Positions 26,701 through 34,911 are shown, counted from the stretch's first letter. The stretch: DNA of 64,000 nucleotides from Bacteroidales bacterium (GCA_018334675.1 JAGXLL010000002.1:1-64000); one strand, 5' to 3'. The notes: generated by a model from the letters alone, not told the origin. Made by a program: numbers and translations.

Positions 26701-26815
26701 ATATCCAGCGCTTAGCGCAGCGCTAAGCGCTGGAATTGTTCGTTTTCGGACATGTTATAAGGTGTTCGTTTTTGAACATTTTCAGCGCTTAGCGCTGCGC
26801 TAAGCGCTGGATATT
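26701..26815. repeat. Composite inverted palindromic element
   Basis: Copy 1 (26701-26735) begins ATATCCAGCGCTTAGCGC and has perfect 14-bp arms (26705-26718 and 26720-26733) around one A. Copy 2 (26781-26815) is its reverse complement over about 35 bases with one mismatch, with arms 26783-26795 and 26797-26809. Between them lie two 17-base near-copies, TGTTCGTTTTCGGACAT (26737-26753) and TGTTCGTTTTTGAACAT (26763-26779), each able to fold into a small hairpin. The element sits between two converging genes and copy 2 contains the last codons and stop of the DUF2797 gene. Confidence 0.9.
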
Positions 26816-27600
26816 CCTGCCAGATAGCCGTTATGTTTGCGCACATTGAACACCCGGCCGTCCTCGAAGATCAGGTACTGGCCTTTGACGCCGGCGAGCC
26901 TGCCGCTATATTCATCTTCCTTATCAAAGCTGAGGCTTTTGACCTTGGCGGGATGCTGATCCAGGGGATAGGTGATGGTGGTGACAGCATCCTCATCGAC
27001 GAGGTACTGCCGGAGGTCACTGCTCAGCAGCTGCGATGCCCTGGCCTTCTCTTCTTTCAAATCCACCTCCCTTTTTACCTGACCCTTTAACATCTGCTGC
27101 CAGTTCGTTTTGTCGGCCAGATGCTGCTTCAGGTCTACCTCGATCAACCCGGCCAGATGGCGGTTGGGGGTCCTGGCCAGCTTAATGGCCTTGTGTGCCC
27201 CCTGGTCGATCCAGCGGGTAGGTATCTGGGTGTGGCGGGTAACCCCTACCTTTAATCCGCTGGACACAGCCAGGTATACATAGTGATCGATCAGGCAATG
27301 GGTCCTGGACCATTCCATGTCCCGGGCTATGCCCTCCTGAGCCTGGCACTGCTCGGGGTGAACAATGCAGGGTGCTGTTTCCGGTGCCTTAAGGAAACAA
27401 GGATAACAATACCCCTGGAAAAAGGATTTGCTGGTCTTGCGGCCGCACCGGATACAGTTGATCTGATGCTCCCAGGTCAGTGTAAGGGGGTGGCCGATCA
27501 GGTCGTTGACATACACCTGATCATTGCCGATATTCAGATAATAATCCACCCGTTCGGGATGTTGGGTGGCCATTTTGAGCAGGTTGCCTTCAGCTTTCAT
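26800..27600 (-). CDS. DUF2797 protein
   Basis: The 266-residue protein matches DUF2797: the treble-clef-like cysteine set CIRCGRKTS...CYPCF (about 49-69), the acidic HPEQCQAQEG (about 81-90), DHYVYLAVSSGLKVGVTR (about 105-122) and TRWIDQGAHKAIKLARTPNR (about 128-147). The latter half resembles GIY-YIG-type repeats in that strands with K-V-G-x-T-R occur, but no activity is established. The final codons ATA TCC AGC GCT TAG lie inside palindrome copy 2, so the stop is supplied by the repeat. A perfect -7 box ends only 8 nt before the ATG, so the mRNA is probably leaderless or nearly so. Confidence 0.85.
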   Translation of the reverse strand: MKAEGNLLKMATQHPERVDYYLNIGNDQVYVNDLIGHPLTLTWEHQINCIRCGRKTSKSFFQGYCYPCFLKAPETAPCIVHPEQCQAQEGIARDMEWSRTHCLIDHYVYLAVSSGLKVGVTRHTQIPTRWIDQGAHKAIKLARTPNRHLAGLIEVDLKQHLADKTNWQQMLKGQVKREVDLKEEKARASQLLSSDLRQYLVDEDAVTTITYPLDQHPAKVKSLSFDKEDEYSGRLAGVKGQYLIFEDGRVFNVRKHNGYLAGISSA

Positions 27601-27608
27601 TTTTTATT

Positions 27609-27616
27609 CAAAGGTA
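27609..27616 (-). promoter_or_regulatory. -7 box of the DUF2797 gene
   Basis: Read on the minus strand this is TACCTTTG, an exact TAnnTTTG match, ending 8 nt before the ATG at 27600. No clear -33 element is seen. The geometry implies little or no 5-prime leader. Confidence 0.5.
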
Positions 27617-27885
27617 AGGATTTTTTAAGACCTCTCCCGGCCATGGGCCCAAAACCTTATTCGTAACATTAGGCTCAGTCGGCACAGAAAAAAACAAATA
27701 ACCCGCATACGCAGGTCAGTGCAGAGGATCACACCCTTACAAGATCAAAATACATCGGGCAACACCCCAAAAACCAAAATCCATCCATCAAAATCAATGC
27801 ATTAAATATCAATCCATTAAACACACCGGCAACACACCCAAAATACCTGGCCTAATATAATATTATAAACTTTTTGGTACTATGT
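27617..27885. other. Intergenic region upstream of the PspC operon
   Basis: About 270 bases without a gene between two divergent promoters. From about 27775 to 27840 the DNA is a string of irregular A/C-rich near-repeats (CCATCCATCAAAATCAATGC, then AATCCATTAAACACACC), with no clean repeat unit. I see no RNA gene or palindrome. Confidence 0.5.
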
Positions 27886-27918
27886 TTTGCATAATACTAT
27901 AGTTTTTATATATCTTTG
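27886..27918 (+). promoter_or_regulatory. Promoter of the PspC-PadR-PspC operon
   Basis: TTTG at 27886-27889 and TATCTTTG at 27911-27918 are 21 bases apart, a full -33/-7 match. The start site would be near 27925, giving a leader of about 20 nt before the ATG at 27945. A short A/T palindromic stretch around TATAATATTATA (27855-27866) just upstream could be an operator for PadR, but that is inference. Confidence 0.75.
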
Positions 27919-27944
27919 TATTGTTAAACTCAACCCACAGACCC

Positions 27945-28547
27945 ATGAAAAAAATGGTTTCCATCAATCTGGCGGGCATGTTGTTTCACATCAACGAGGA
28001 TGCCTTCCACATGCTCAACAGCTACCTGGAATCGATCGGAAATAACCTTCCCCGGGAAGAGCGCCAGGAGGTCCTGCAGGAGATAGAGGCCCGGGTGGCT
28101 GAGTTGTTATCCGGCATGACCAACAACAAGAAACAGGTGATCGACCTGGAGCAGGTTAAAGAAGTCATACACATTCTCGGTGATCCGGAGGAATTCGAGG
28201 AAAGCCGGGAGAACCAATCCAAAAAGGAGGATTTCACTATGAGCCACAACAAAAGATTATACCGGGACCCCGACAACCGGGTCCTGGGAGGAGTATGCGG
28301 AGGCCTTGGTGCCTACTTCAATATCGACCCCGTATTGTTTCGACTGATCTTCATCATCATTTTCCTGGTATTTGGAACCGGCCTGATCATTTACCTGGTG
28401 CTCTGGCTGATCACGCCGGAGGCCCTTACCATGTCGCAAAAGATGGAGATGAAGGGCCAGCAATTCACCTTCGACGATTTCAAGAAGAAGGCCCGCTCGG
28501 AATATGAGGATATGAAGAACCATTTCAAAGGCCAAAAAGACAGCTGA
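27945..28547 (+). CDS. PspC domain membrane protein (short)
   Basis: The 200-residue protein has an N-terminal soluble helical domain (about 1-85) beginning MVSINLAGMLFHINEDAFHML, then the PspC domain with RLYRDPDNRVLGGVCGGLGAYFNIDPVLFRL (about 104-134) and one long hydrophobic segment (about 135-158), then an amphipathic C-terminus. PspC proteins in enterobacteria sense membrane stress; in Bacteroidota they occur with PadR regulators and their function is unproven. ATG 27945 is chosen over a TTG at 27921 because the latter lies at the predicted transcription start. The downstream padR gene begins 1 nt after the stop. Confidence 0.9.
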   Translation: MKKMVSINLAGMLFHINEDAFHMLNSYLESIGNNLPREERQEVLQEIEARVAELLSGMTNNKKQVIDLEQVKEVIHILGDPEEFEESRENQSKKEDFTMSHNKRLYRDPDNRVLGGVCGGLGAYFNIDPVLFRLIFIIIFLVFGTGLIIYLVLWLITPEALTMSQKMEMKGQQFTFDDFKKKARSEYEDMKNHFKGQKDS

Positions 28548-28548
28548 T

Positions 28549-28890
28549 ATGAAGATCGAGAATTCCAAAGCACAGATGAAAAAAGGGGTCCTGGAATATT
28601 GCATCCTGGCGATCATTGCAAGAAAGGACTGCTATGCCTCGGAGATCATTCATGAGCTGAAGGAAGCCAAAATGATCGTAGTGGAGGGCACCCTGTATCC
28701 CCTGCTCACCCGGCAGAAGAACGCCGGTCTGCTGAGTTACCGCTGGGAAGAATCCCGGCAGGGACCTCCCCGAAAATACTACACGCTGACCGACAAAGGC
28801 AGGAACTACCTGAAGGAGCTGGATGAGTCGTGGAAGGAGCTCACGGAAGCCGTTGCATGGATCAACCGGAAAAGAACCCCTCAACAATAA
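28549..28890 (+). CDS. PadR family transcriptional regulator
   Basis: The 113-residue protein is a PadR-type winged-helix repressor: KKGVLEYCILAIIARKDCYASEIIHEL (about 11-37) forms the first helices, VEGTLYPLLTRQKNAGLLSYRW (about 45-66) the recognition helix and wing start, and GPPRKYYTLTDKGRNYLKEL (about 72-91) the wing. The C-terminal helix used for dimerisation is short (subfamily 2-like). Lying between two PspC genes with gaps of 1 and 8 nt, it most likely autoregulates this operon from the promoter at 27886-27918. The effector is unknown. Confidence 0.92.
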   Translation: MKIENSKAQMKKGVLEYCILAIIARKDCYASEIIHELKEAKMIVVEGTLYPLLTRQKNAGLLSYRWEESRQGPPRKYYTLTDKGRNYLKELDESWKELTEAVAWINRKRTPQQ

Positions 28891-28898
28891 CATCAGAC

Positions 28899-30497
28899 AT
28901 GAAAAAGACAGTAAAGATCAATCTAAGCGGAAGCATCTTTCACATAGATGAAGATGCCTATCAAAGGCTCAACGATTATCTGGACAGGATACACGAACAC
29001 TTCAAGGGTCAGGAAGGCGGGGAGGAGATCATCAGCGACATTGAGATGCGCATGGGCGAGCTCTTCCAGGACAAGCTATCCGGACACAAGCAGGTGATCA
29101 GCGATGAGGATGTGTGGGAGGTTACAAAAAAAATGGGTGAGCCCGGCGATTTCCTCGAAGAGGGAGCATCAACTCATTCCCCGGGGGGCAGCGAACAGCA
29201 AAAGAAACTGTACCGCGATCCCGACCAGGCTATATTGGGCGGGGTAGCCTCCGGCATCGGGGCCTATCTGAATGTAGACCCGGTATGGATACGCCTGCTT
29301 CTCGTGGTGCTGATGCTGGGATACGGTTTCATCGCAGTGGTTTATCTGCTGCTGTGGCTTTTCCTACCCAAAGCCACCACCTACGACCAGAAGCTTGAGA
29401 TGCGCGGGGAGCAGGTGAACATCTCAAACATCGAAAAAAAGGTGAAGGATGAATACGAACAGGTAAGGGGCAACTTTAAAAAGTACAGGCAATCCGGTTC
29501 CTATCAAAACATCACCCGGGGCCTGAACGAAATTTTCGTGGTGCTCGGGCGCATCCTGAAAGCACTGATGCAAGTGGTGCTGGTGCTGATCGGTGTAGCA
29601 TTGGTTGTGGGCGGCATCGGACTCATCCTGGGATTGATCGGTATACCCTTTATCGCCTGGCCCTTCGATATGTTTGATCTTTTCGACCATCATGGTACGG
29701 CTGCACTCTTCCTTTTTCAGTCGTTGCTGAGCCCACCAGCATTCATCATTCTGGCAGCCAGCGCAGCCCTGCTGGTGGTGATACCCGTCCTGGTTATTTT
29801 TTATACAGGTCTCAAAATGCTTTCCGGCTTCAAAGCCAAAGACCAGAGCGTGTTGCTTTCCGCCCTGATCATTTGGGTGGCAGCCCTTCTTGCCACGGCA
29901 GGCACGGCAGCGTGGCAGATGCATGAATTCTCGGTAAGATCTCACAACAAAGAAGAAATCCAACTCAATCCGCAGGGTTCATCCACGCTTTTTCTCCAGA
30001 TGAATTCCCCACATGTTCATCTATATGAAACGGATGACCTCCCTTTCGGAGACAATACGGGTGTGATCCGGGGCAAAGATATTGTGGGTGCCATCAGAGG
30101 CACGGACCCCGAGGGCAACCTGTATTTCAACACCGAAATAGATATCCTGAAAAGCCCCGATGATTCCTATCACCTGCAGATTAAAAAGTCATCACGGGGT
30201 TCATCGATCAGGAATGCCGCCGGGTTTGCCGAAAAAATCCGGTTTAACTGGGAGCTGGCAGACTCCACCCTCATTTTGGACAATACCTTCCGAATCGCAA
30301 GCGACACGCCCTACCGGCTTCAACAGATGACCCTGGCGATCCGGGTGCCCGGGGGCCATCGGATTGCCATATCTGAAGAAGCAGAGGAATACCTGGATGA
30401 TGCGGACAACAGGCAAAACATGTGGCCATTCGAGATGGGCGGCAAGGTTTGGGAGATGCGGGGCGATGAGCTCAGCCTGCATCGTAAATCAGACTAA
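28899..30497 (+). CDS. PspC domain membrane protein (long)
   Basis: The 532-residue protein repeats the plan of the short PspC gene two places upstream. It has an N-terminal helical domain (MKKTVKINLSGSIFHIDEDAYQRL, about 1-85), then PspC with KLYRDPDQAILGGVASGIGAYLNVDPVWIRLL (about 104-135) and its membrane segment. It adds further membrane segments near 230-255, 275-300, 305-330 and 340-360, then an extracytoplasmic beta-rich C-terminus (about 370-532) of unknown fold. The ATG at 28899 is chosen because residues from an upstream in-frame start would lie inside padR. It is the last gene of the operon. Confidence 0.88.
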   Translation: MKKTVKINLSGSIFHIDEDAYQRLNDYLDRIHEHFKGQEGGEEIISDIEMRMGELFQDKLSGHKQVISDEDVWEVTKKMGEPGDFLEEGASTHSPGGSEQQKKLYRDPDQAILGGVASGIGAYLNVDPVWIRLLLVVLMLGYGFIAVVYLLLWLFLPKATTYDQKLEMRGEQVNISNIEKKVKDEYEQVRGNFKKYRQSGSYQNITRGLNEIFVVLGRILKALMQVVLVLIGVALVVGGIGLILGLIGIPFIAWPFDMFDLFDHHGTAALFLFQSLLSPPAFIILAASAALLVVIPVLVIFYTGLKMLSGFKAKDQSVLLSALIIWVAALLATAGTAAWQMHEFSVRSHNKEEIQLNPQGSSTLFLQMNSPHVHLYETDDLPFGDNTGVIRGKDIVGAIRGTDPEGNLYFNTEIDILKSPDDSYHLQIKKSSRGSSIRNAAGFAEKIRFNWELADSTLILDNTFRIASDTPYRLQQMTLAIRVPGGHRIAISEEAEEYLDDADNRQNMWPFEMGGKVWEMRGDELSLHRKSD

Positions 30498-30556
30498 AGT
30501 CAGCAGGGTACGGTGCCCCCGGGACACAATTTTTTTCACAATCGAGCGTAAATATA

Positions 30557-30586
30557 TTTGGCGAAAAAATATTTTTTATATATTTG
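30557..30586 (+). promoter_or_regulatory. Promoter of tRNA-Gln
   Basis: TTTG at 30557-30560 and TATATTTG at 30579-30586 are 18 bases apart and match the -33/-7 pattern. The predicted start is about 20 nt before the tRNA. Confidence 0.7.
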
Positions 30587-30614
30587 CAAAGCCTAAGAAA
30601 GCAAAACCAAGCAT

Positions 30615-30690
30615 TGACCCATGGTGTAACTGGCAACACGTCAGGTTTTGGTCCTGAAGAGTCCAGGTTCGAGCCCTGGTGGGTCAGCCA
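30615..30690 (+). tRNA. tRNA-Gln (anticodon TTG)
   Basis: TGACCCA (30615-30621) pairs with TGGGTCA (30680-30686), with discriminator G and an encoded CCA at 30688-30690. The anticodon stem TCAGG/CCTGA encloses TTTTGGT, giving TTG. The U1-A72 pair is typical of tRNA-Gln. The T arm CCAGGTTCGAGCCCTGG is perfect. Confidence 0.96.
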
Positions 30691-30693
30691 AAT

Positions 30694-30729
30694 CGCCGTC
30701 CCGCGTACTTACGGGACGGCGTTTTTTTT
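30694..30729 (+). terminator. Rho-independent terminator of tRNA-Gln
   Basis: CGCCGTCCCG (30694-30703) pairs perfectly with CGGGACGGCG (30712-30721) around 8 bases, followed by eight T. The end of the T run forms part of the stop codon (30728-30730) of the converging phosphatase gene. Confidence 0.92.
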
Positions 30730-31972
30730 AGGGATAAAACTCGATGCCGATCATGGAGATATCGTCGAAGATGGTGCTGTTTTCGTCTTCCAGGATATTC
30801 TGCTCCCGGATGATGGTGGCCATGTTCTTGTCGATGTGATCGGAATTGCTGAGGCGGTTCTTGATCTGATCTGTCTCGTAATGGACTTTCGTCTCGTCCA
30901 TCACCTCCACCAAACCGTCGGTATAACAAAGCAGCTTGGTCCTTTCGGTAATCGTCTCCTCTCCTTTCTCGATGGTGGGTATCTCATCGAGCATACCCAG
31001 GCCCAGGCACCCTTTCTTCAGGAACTTCAGCTCCCTGCTCTGCGTTTTGTACATGATGGGCGGGTTATGAGCTGCCGTGATATATTCGAGTTTCCGCGTG
31101 GTATAGTTGTATTTGGCCAGGAACAGGGTGATGAATTTCTCGCCTTTGGCGCTCGACATCACCCGCTCGTTGAGCCTGGGCATGATCTGTTCCAGGTTGC
31201 TGTTGGCGCTGACCAACGCCCGTAGGTTGGCCTGAAAGTTCGACATCAGCAAAGCCGCAGAGATCCCTTTTCCCGAAACATCTGCTATGCAGATAACCCC
31301 TTCCTCCTTGTTGAGGCGTATATAATCATAATAATCGCCCCCCACTTCATGGTGCGGTTTGTAGAAAGAGGTGGCAAAAATATGCTCATCATTGGGCAGG
31401 GTAGATTTGTCGGGTATCAGCATCGACTGCATCCGCGAGGCCAGCTCCAGCTCCTTCTTCAATGCTTCCTGCTGCAGGCTTTCATTGTACAGCCGTATAT
31501 TCTCAATAGCAACAATGATGATGTTCGAGAGGGTCTGGATGAAATGCAAGTGTTTGATGGTGGGACTGACCCCTTTGGTTTCCTCGTCGATATCGCCGAT
31601 CAGCACATAAGCAATGGGCTGGTTGTTATGAAAAACGGGAATAATGTTGTCGAACGTCCTCAGGGAAGGGTTGGGGGAAGCCGTAACAAAAGCGATCTCC
31701 TCATGACCCAGGATGTCGCTCTCCATGTCAATCTCATCCACCTCGTCGCCGCATCCTGCTTTAAGGATGACCTCCCAGTCTTCCTTGTTGTAATTGTATT
31801 TATAAATAAGCACCCGGCCGATGTTCAGCTCTTCGCGCAATATCTTCTCATAACGCTCCAGCAGATCCTCGGTGGATAAATTGGCATTAATGGCTTTCGT
31901 GATGGAAAGCAGGGAGTTGAGCTTAAAAGAAAACAACTTCAACCTTTTAATCTTGGACTGACTTGTTTTCAT
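30728..31972 (-). CDS. GAF-like domain plus PP2C/SpoIIE-type serine phosphatase
   Basis: The 414-residue cytoplasmic protein has an N-terminal GAF-like sensory domain (about 30-165) and a helical linker (about 165-190) ending ELASRMQSMLIPDKSTLP, the usual entry to SpoIIE/RsbU phosphatases. The phosphatase domain (about 200-412) keeps the metal-site acidic residues in EVGGDYYDY, ICIADVSGKGISAAL, CYTDGLVEV and DDISMIGIEF. Such enzymes dephosphorylate anti-sigma-factor antagonists or similar partners; no partner gene (STAS or HATPase) is adjacent. It lies 46 nt downstream of efp on the same strand. Confidence 0.9.
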   Translation of the reverse strand: MKTSQSKIKRLKLFSFKLNSLLSITKAINANLSTEDLLERYEKILREELNIGRVLIYKYNYNKEDWEVILKAGCGDEVDEIDMESDILGHEEIAFVTASPNPSLRTFDNIIPVFHNNQPIAYVLIGDIDEETKGVSPTIKHLHFIQTLSNIIIVAIENIRLYNESLQQEALKKELELASRMQSMLIPDKSTLPNDEHIFATSFYKPHHEVGGDYYDYIRLNKEEGVICIADVSGKGISAALLMSNFQANLRALVSANSNLEQIMPRLNERVMSSAKGEKFITLFLAKYNYTTRKLEYITAAHNPPIMYKTQSRELKFLKKGCLGLGMLDEIPTIEKGEETITERTKLLCYTDGLVEVMDETKVHYETDQIKNRLSNSDHIDKNMATIIREQNILEDENSTIFDDISMIGIEFYP

Positions 31973-32018
31973 AATCGAACCGGTCCTATCAGTAAATTTG
32001 TTCAGGCCTTCGGCCAGC

Positions 32019-32588
32019 CTATTTCTTTATTCGTTCCACATAAGAACCATCGCGCGTATCGATCTTGATCTTTTCATGGTTGTTGATGAAAAGCGGCACT
32101 TTCACCTCTGCGCCCGTTTCCAGTGTAGCAGGTTTCAGGGCGGTGGTAGAAGTGGTATCTCCCTTCACGCCGGGTTCCGTATAGGTTATCTCCAGCACCA
32201 CAAACTGGGGCAGTTCACAACGCAGGGGCTCCTCGGTCTCGTCATGAAAAAGGATCTCAACCTGCTCGCTCTCCTTCAACAGCTTGGGGGCATGGATCAG
32301 CTCTTCGGGCAGGGAGATCTGCTCAAAAGTCTCGGTATGCATAAAATGATATCCCATGTCATCATTATAAAGGAACTGATAAGGGCGCCGCTCGATCCTG
32401 GCCGTCTCCACTTTGGCTCCGGAAGGGAACGTATTTTCAATGACCTTACCCGTGGTGACGCTTTTCAGCTTTGTACGTACAAAGGCCGCGCCTTTGCCGG
32501 GCTTAACATGCTGAAACTCAACAATGCTGAACAGGTCATTATTGTATTTGATGGTCATTCCGTTTTTGAAGTCTGCTGTACTGGCCAT
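32019..32588 (-). CDS. efp: Translation elongation factor P
   Basis: EF-P relieves ribosome stalling at consecutive prolines. The 189-residue product has normal length: the N-terminal KOW-like domain carries the loop VKPGKGAAF with Lys at 32, where many bacteria modify this residue, and the C-terminal OB domains end [13 protein letters not shown] see no epmA or other modifying gene in the window. A -7 box (TAAATTTG on the minus strand, 32610-32617) lies upstream, so efp probably has its own promoter although tsaB and tolC lie upstream on the same strand. Confidence 0.97.
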   Translation of the reverse strand: MASTADFKNGMTIKYNNDLFSIVEFQHVKPGKGAAFVRTKLKSVTTGKVIENTFPSGAKVETARIERRPYQFLYNDDMGYHFMHTETFEQISLPEELIHAPKLLKESEQVEILFHDETEEPLRCELPQFVVLEITYTEPGVKGDTTSTTALKPATLETGAEVKVPLFINNHEKIKIDTRDGSYVERIKK

Positions 32589-32609
32589 ATGCTCTTGTTA
32601 TTTTTGTCC

Positions 32610-32617
32610 CAAATTTA
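32610..32617 (-). promoter_or_regulatory. -7 box of efp
   Basis: On the minus strand the sequence is TAAATTTG, an exact TAnnTTTG match, 21 nt before the efp ATG. No good -33 element is seen. Confidence 0.5.
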
Positions 32618-32668
32618 AAGTAAATAGTTGGAAATTCTATTCATTTTAGAAGAGAATAGCCTGTTGGT

Positions 32669-33403
32669 TTATTCTCCGGGTTTCTTCCGGGAAATGATGT
32701 TTTTGCGGGGTCGGGTAGCAATAAAATCTTTCAGATAGAAGGGTTCAAAATAGGCCACATCTTCAAATTCCCCGGCCTGGTATTTCTTTTCTGAGAGGTT
32801 GGCCATATGTTGTGCAGAAGGTTCAATCCCTTCCACAAAATAGGCATGGGGGTGGGCGATCACCTGTCGGCATTTGGAGGCTCCATTGCCAAAGAAAACC
32901 ATGTTATGATCCCTGAGCCAATCCTGGTAACTGGTTTCATCCAGAACCTCAGCCTTTATCTCGCGCATAAATTCCAGGTTTCGGTTGAGAAAAGCCGAAT
33001 ATACTTCCATCCTCCGGGCATCCAGCATGGGCACCAGGATGGTCTGGTCATCTACCGGCGGGGGCTCGGTGGAAGCCTTTAGCGTATCCAGCAGTCCCTG
33101 TGTCAATGCCTTGAGGGTATAAACAGCAACAAGGGGTTTATCAGCTCCATAGCACAATCCCTTTGCGGTGGACACGCCGATACGCAATCCGGTATAAGAG
33201 CCAGGGCCTCTGCTGATGCTCACCGCATCGAGGTCCTTCACCCTCAGTCCCTCCTCTTTGAGGATCTCTTCAATGAAATGGGCGAGCAGCGCGGCGTGTG
33301 ACCTGCCTTCATGGTCCTCCCTTAAGTGGATCAACTGACCGTCTTTCACGAGGGCAGCGGAGCATACATGCGTAGTTGTTTCGATATTAAGAATCCATGC
33401 CAT
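32669..33403 (-). CDS. tsaB: tRNA threonylcarbamoyladenosine biosynthesis protein TsaB
   Basis: TsaB is the ASKHA-fold partner of TsaD in making t6A37 on ANN-decoding tRNAs. The product (244 residues from ATG 33403; a GTG three bases upstream is also possible) starts MAWILNIETTTHVCSAALV and has the diagnostic SRGPGSYTGLRIGVSTAKGLCYG (about 64-86). It lacks the metal-binding histidines of TsaD, as expected. It follows tolC by 3 nt. The other t6A enzyme TsaC is encoded at the right end of the window. Confidence 0.95.
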   Translation of the reverse strand: MAWILNIETTTHVCSAALVKDGQLIHLREDHEGRSHAALLAHFIEEILKEEGLRVKDLDAVSISRGPGSYTGLRIGVSTAKGLCYGADKPLVAVYTLKALTQGLLDTLKASTEPPPVDDQTILVPMLDARRMEVYSAFLNRNLEFMREIKAEVLDETSYQDWLRDHNMVFFGNGASKCRQVIAHPHAYFVEGIEPSAQHMANLSEKKYQAGEFEDVAYFEPFYLKDFIATRPRKNIISRKKPGE

Positions 33404-33406
33404 CAC

Positions 33407-34825
33407 TTAAATGGTTAAGGGTTTGCCCTGGTAAAAATCCAGTATCCGGGTCTTAAAAATGTATTCATATTTGGCCTGCAACAATTCGGACTGAGCCCGG
33501 ATCAGATTGTTTTTAGCCGTGTTGAACTCGATGGAAGTGACCAGGCCCACTTCAAACTTCTTGCTGGTATACTTGAAGGATTCCTGCCTCGATTCGACGG
33601 TTTTGCTGGCTGCCTGGTATTTTTTCCAGGCAGCCAGGGCATCGGCATGTGCCGTTTGTATGTCCTTATAAAGCTGACTCTCCTGTAGCTGAAGCTCATA
33701 CTGGGCGTTCAGAACACCCACCCGGGCATTGCTGATGGAGTGGCGCACCTGCCATCCGTTAAAAACAGGTATGGAAAGGTTGAACATCACCGAAGTGCTG
33801 GCATTGTCCTGGAGCTGGTCCCAGAAAGGATAGCCGGAATAACTGGGTGCCGGCTGGGTGGCATAGACGGGCACATCGTTCTGAGTACGGCCAATGGGAA
33901 CCGTTACGCTGTCCATGCCGGTAAGCCGCTCGCGGATGTTGGAATACCTGGACCCGTAATTCAGGTTCAGCGATAACCGGGGGCTCAGCTGCCCACGGGC
34001 AATGTCAAGTGCCTCTTCCTGTGACCGCAGCTTGTATTCCGCGCCCTTAATGCGGGGCAGCTGTTTTTGGGCCACCTGGTAGATGCTGTCGACCGGGGGT
34101 AATGGTTCACGGTCGAGCAACCGGCCGAGGGCAGGCTGTTCAACCTCAAAGCCGCCGGCCGAGTCCAGTTCCAGAAGCTGGATCAGTGAAATGTAGGAGG
34201 AACGAAGCTGATTCTGAAAACTCACCAGGTTGAGCTCTTCATTGGCCGCCTGGGCCTGTATCTCGAGCAGGTCGCCGCGGGCCAGGCTCCCTGCCTCAAC
34301 CAGCTTCCGGGTCCTGTTGGCCTGCTGATTGATCAACTCAAGCTGATCGCGGGCCACTTGAACCAGTTCATGATTAAAAAGGATCTGCAGATACGCGGAT
34401 GCTACATTCAGCGATATATCATTCTTCAGGCGCTCCAATGCCTGCAGGCTGGCCTTCAGTGAGAAACGGTCGCGCTGGATGGAATTCCATTTCTGAAAAC
34501 CATTAAACAGGGTGATCGAACTGCTCAGGTTGAAGTTGCTGGACTGAACCTGCTGATCCTGGGTAAATTCATAGGTTGTCTCATCCAGTGCCCGCCCGAA
34601 CGAAAAGTTGTGAGTGGCCCCGGCATTCAGGGAAGGCAATGCGCTGAGCCGGGTCTGTTGCAAGTTTTTTTCATTGACCTGTGTGTTCAGATTCTGTTGC
34701 TTGATCCGTATGTTGTGATCAAAGGCATATTGAATACACTCCTGGAGATTCCAGGTATCCTGGCCGGATAGCTGAGATGGCAGGAAAAACACCATCAAAA
34801 CCAGCGCAAAAAAGTATCTGGGCAT
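33407..34825 (-). CDS. TolC family outer-membrane efflux protein
   Basis: The 472-residue protein begins with a signal peptide (about 1-22) and then WNLQECIQYAFDHNIRIKQQNLN, the opening of the OEP/TolC family. Two repeats of long alpha-helical hairpins follow (about 130-225 and 350-450), each with a beta-strand insert rich in aromatic residues. It would form the outer-membrane duct of a tripartite exporter. No adaptor or inner-membrane pump gene is next to it; its downstream neighbour is tsaB, which is unrelated. A -7 box lies on the minus strand at 34858-34865. Confidence 0.93.
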   Translation of the reverse strand: MPRYFFALVLMVFFLPSQLSGQDTWNLQECIQYAFDHNIRIKQQNLNTQVNEKNLQQTRLSALPSLNAGATHNFSFGRALDETTYEFTQDQQVQSSNFNLSSSITLFNGFQKWNSIQRDRFSLKASLQALERLKNDISLNVASAYLQILFNHELVQVARDQLELINQQANRTRKLVEAGSLARGDLLEIQAQAANEELNLVSFQNQLRSSYISLIQLLELDSAGGFEVEQPALGRLLDREPLPPVDSIYQVAQKQLPRIKGAEYKLRSQEEALDIARGQLSPRLSLNLNYGSRYSNIRERLTGMDSVTVPIGRTQNDVPVYATQPAPSYSGYPFWDQLQDNASTSVMFNLSIPVFNGWQVRHSISNARVGVLNAQYELQLQESQLYKDIQTAHADALAAWKKYQAASKTVESRQESFKYTSKKFEVGLVTSIEFNTAKNNLIRAQSELLQAKYEYIFKTRILDFYQGKPLTI

Positions 34826-34857
34826 AAGTGTTAAATGTAACAGTGGTATGTATCAAT

Positions 34858-34865
34858 CAAAATTA
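34858..34865 (-). promoter_or_regulatory. -7 box of tolC-like gene
   Basis: Read on the minus strand this is TAATTTTG, an exact TAnnTTTG match, 32 nt before the tolC-like ATG. The -33 region is not convincing. Confidence 0.45.
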
Positions 34866-34911
34866 ATAAACTTTTCGCCTATTAGATTTATTTCCGCATA
34901 AAATGATTCAC

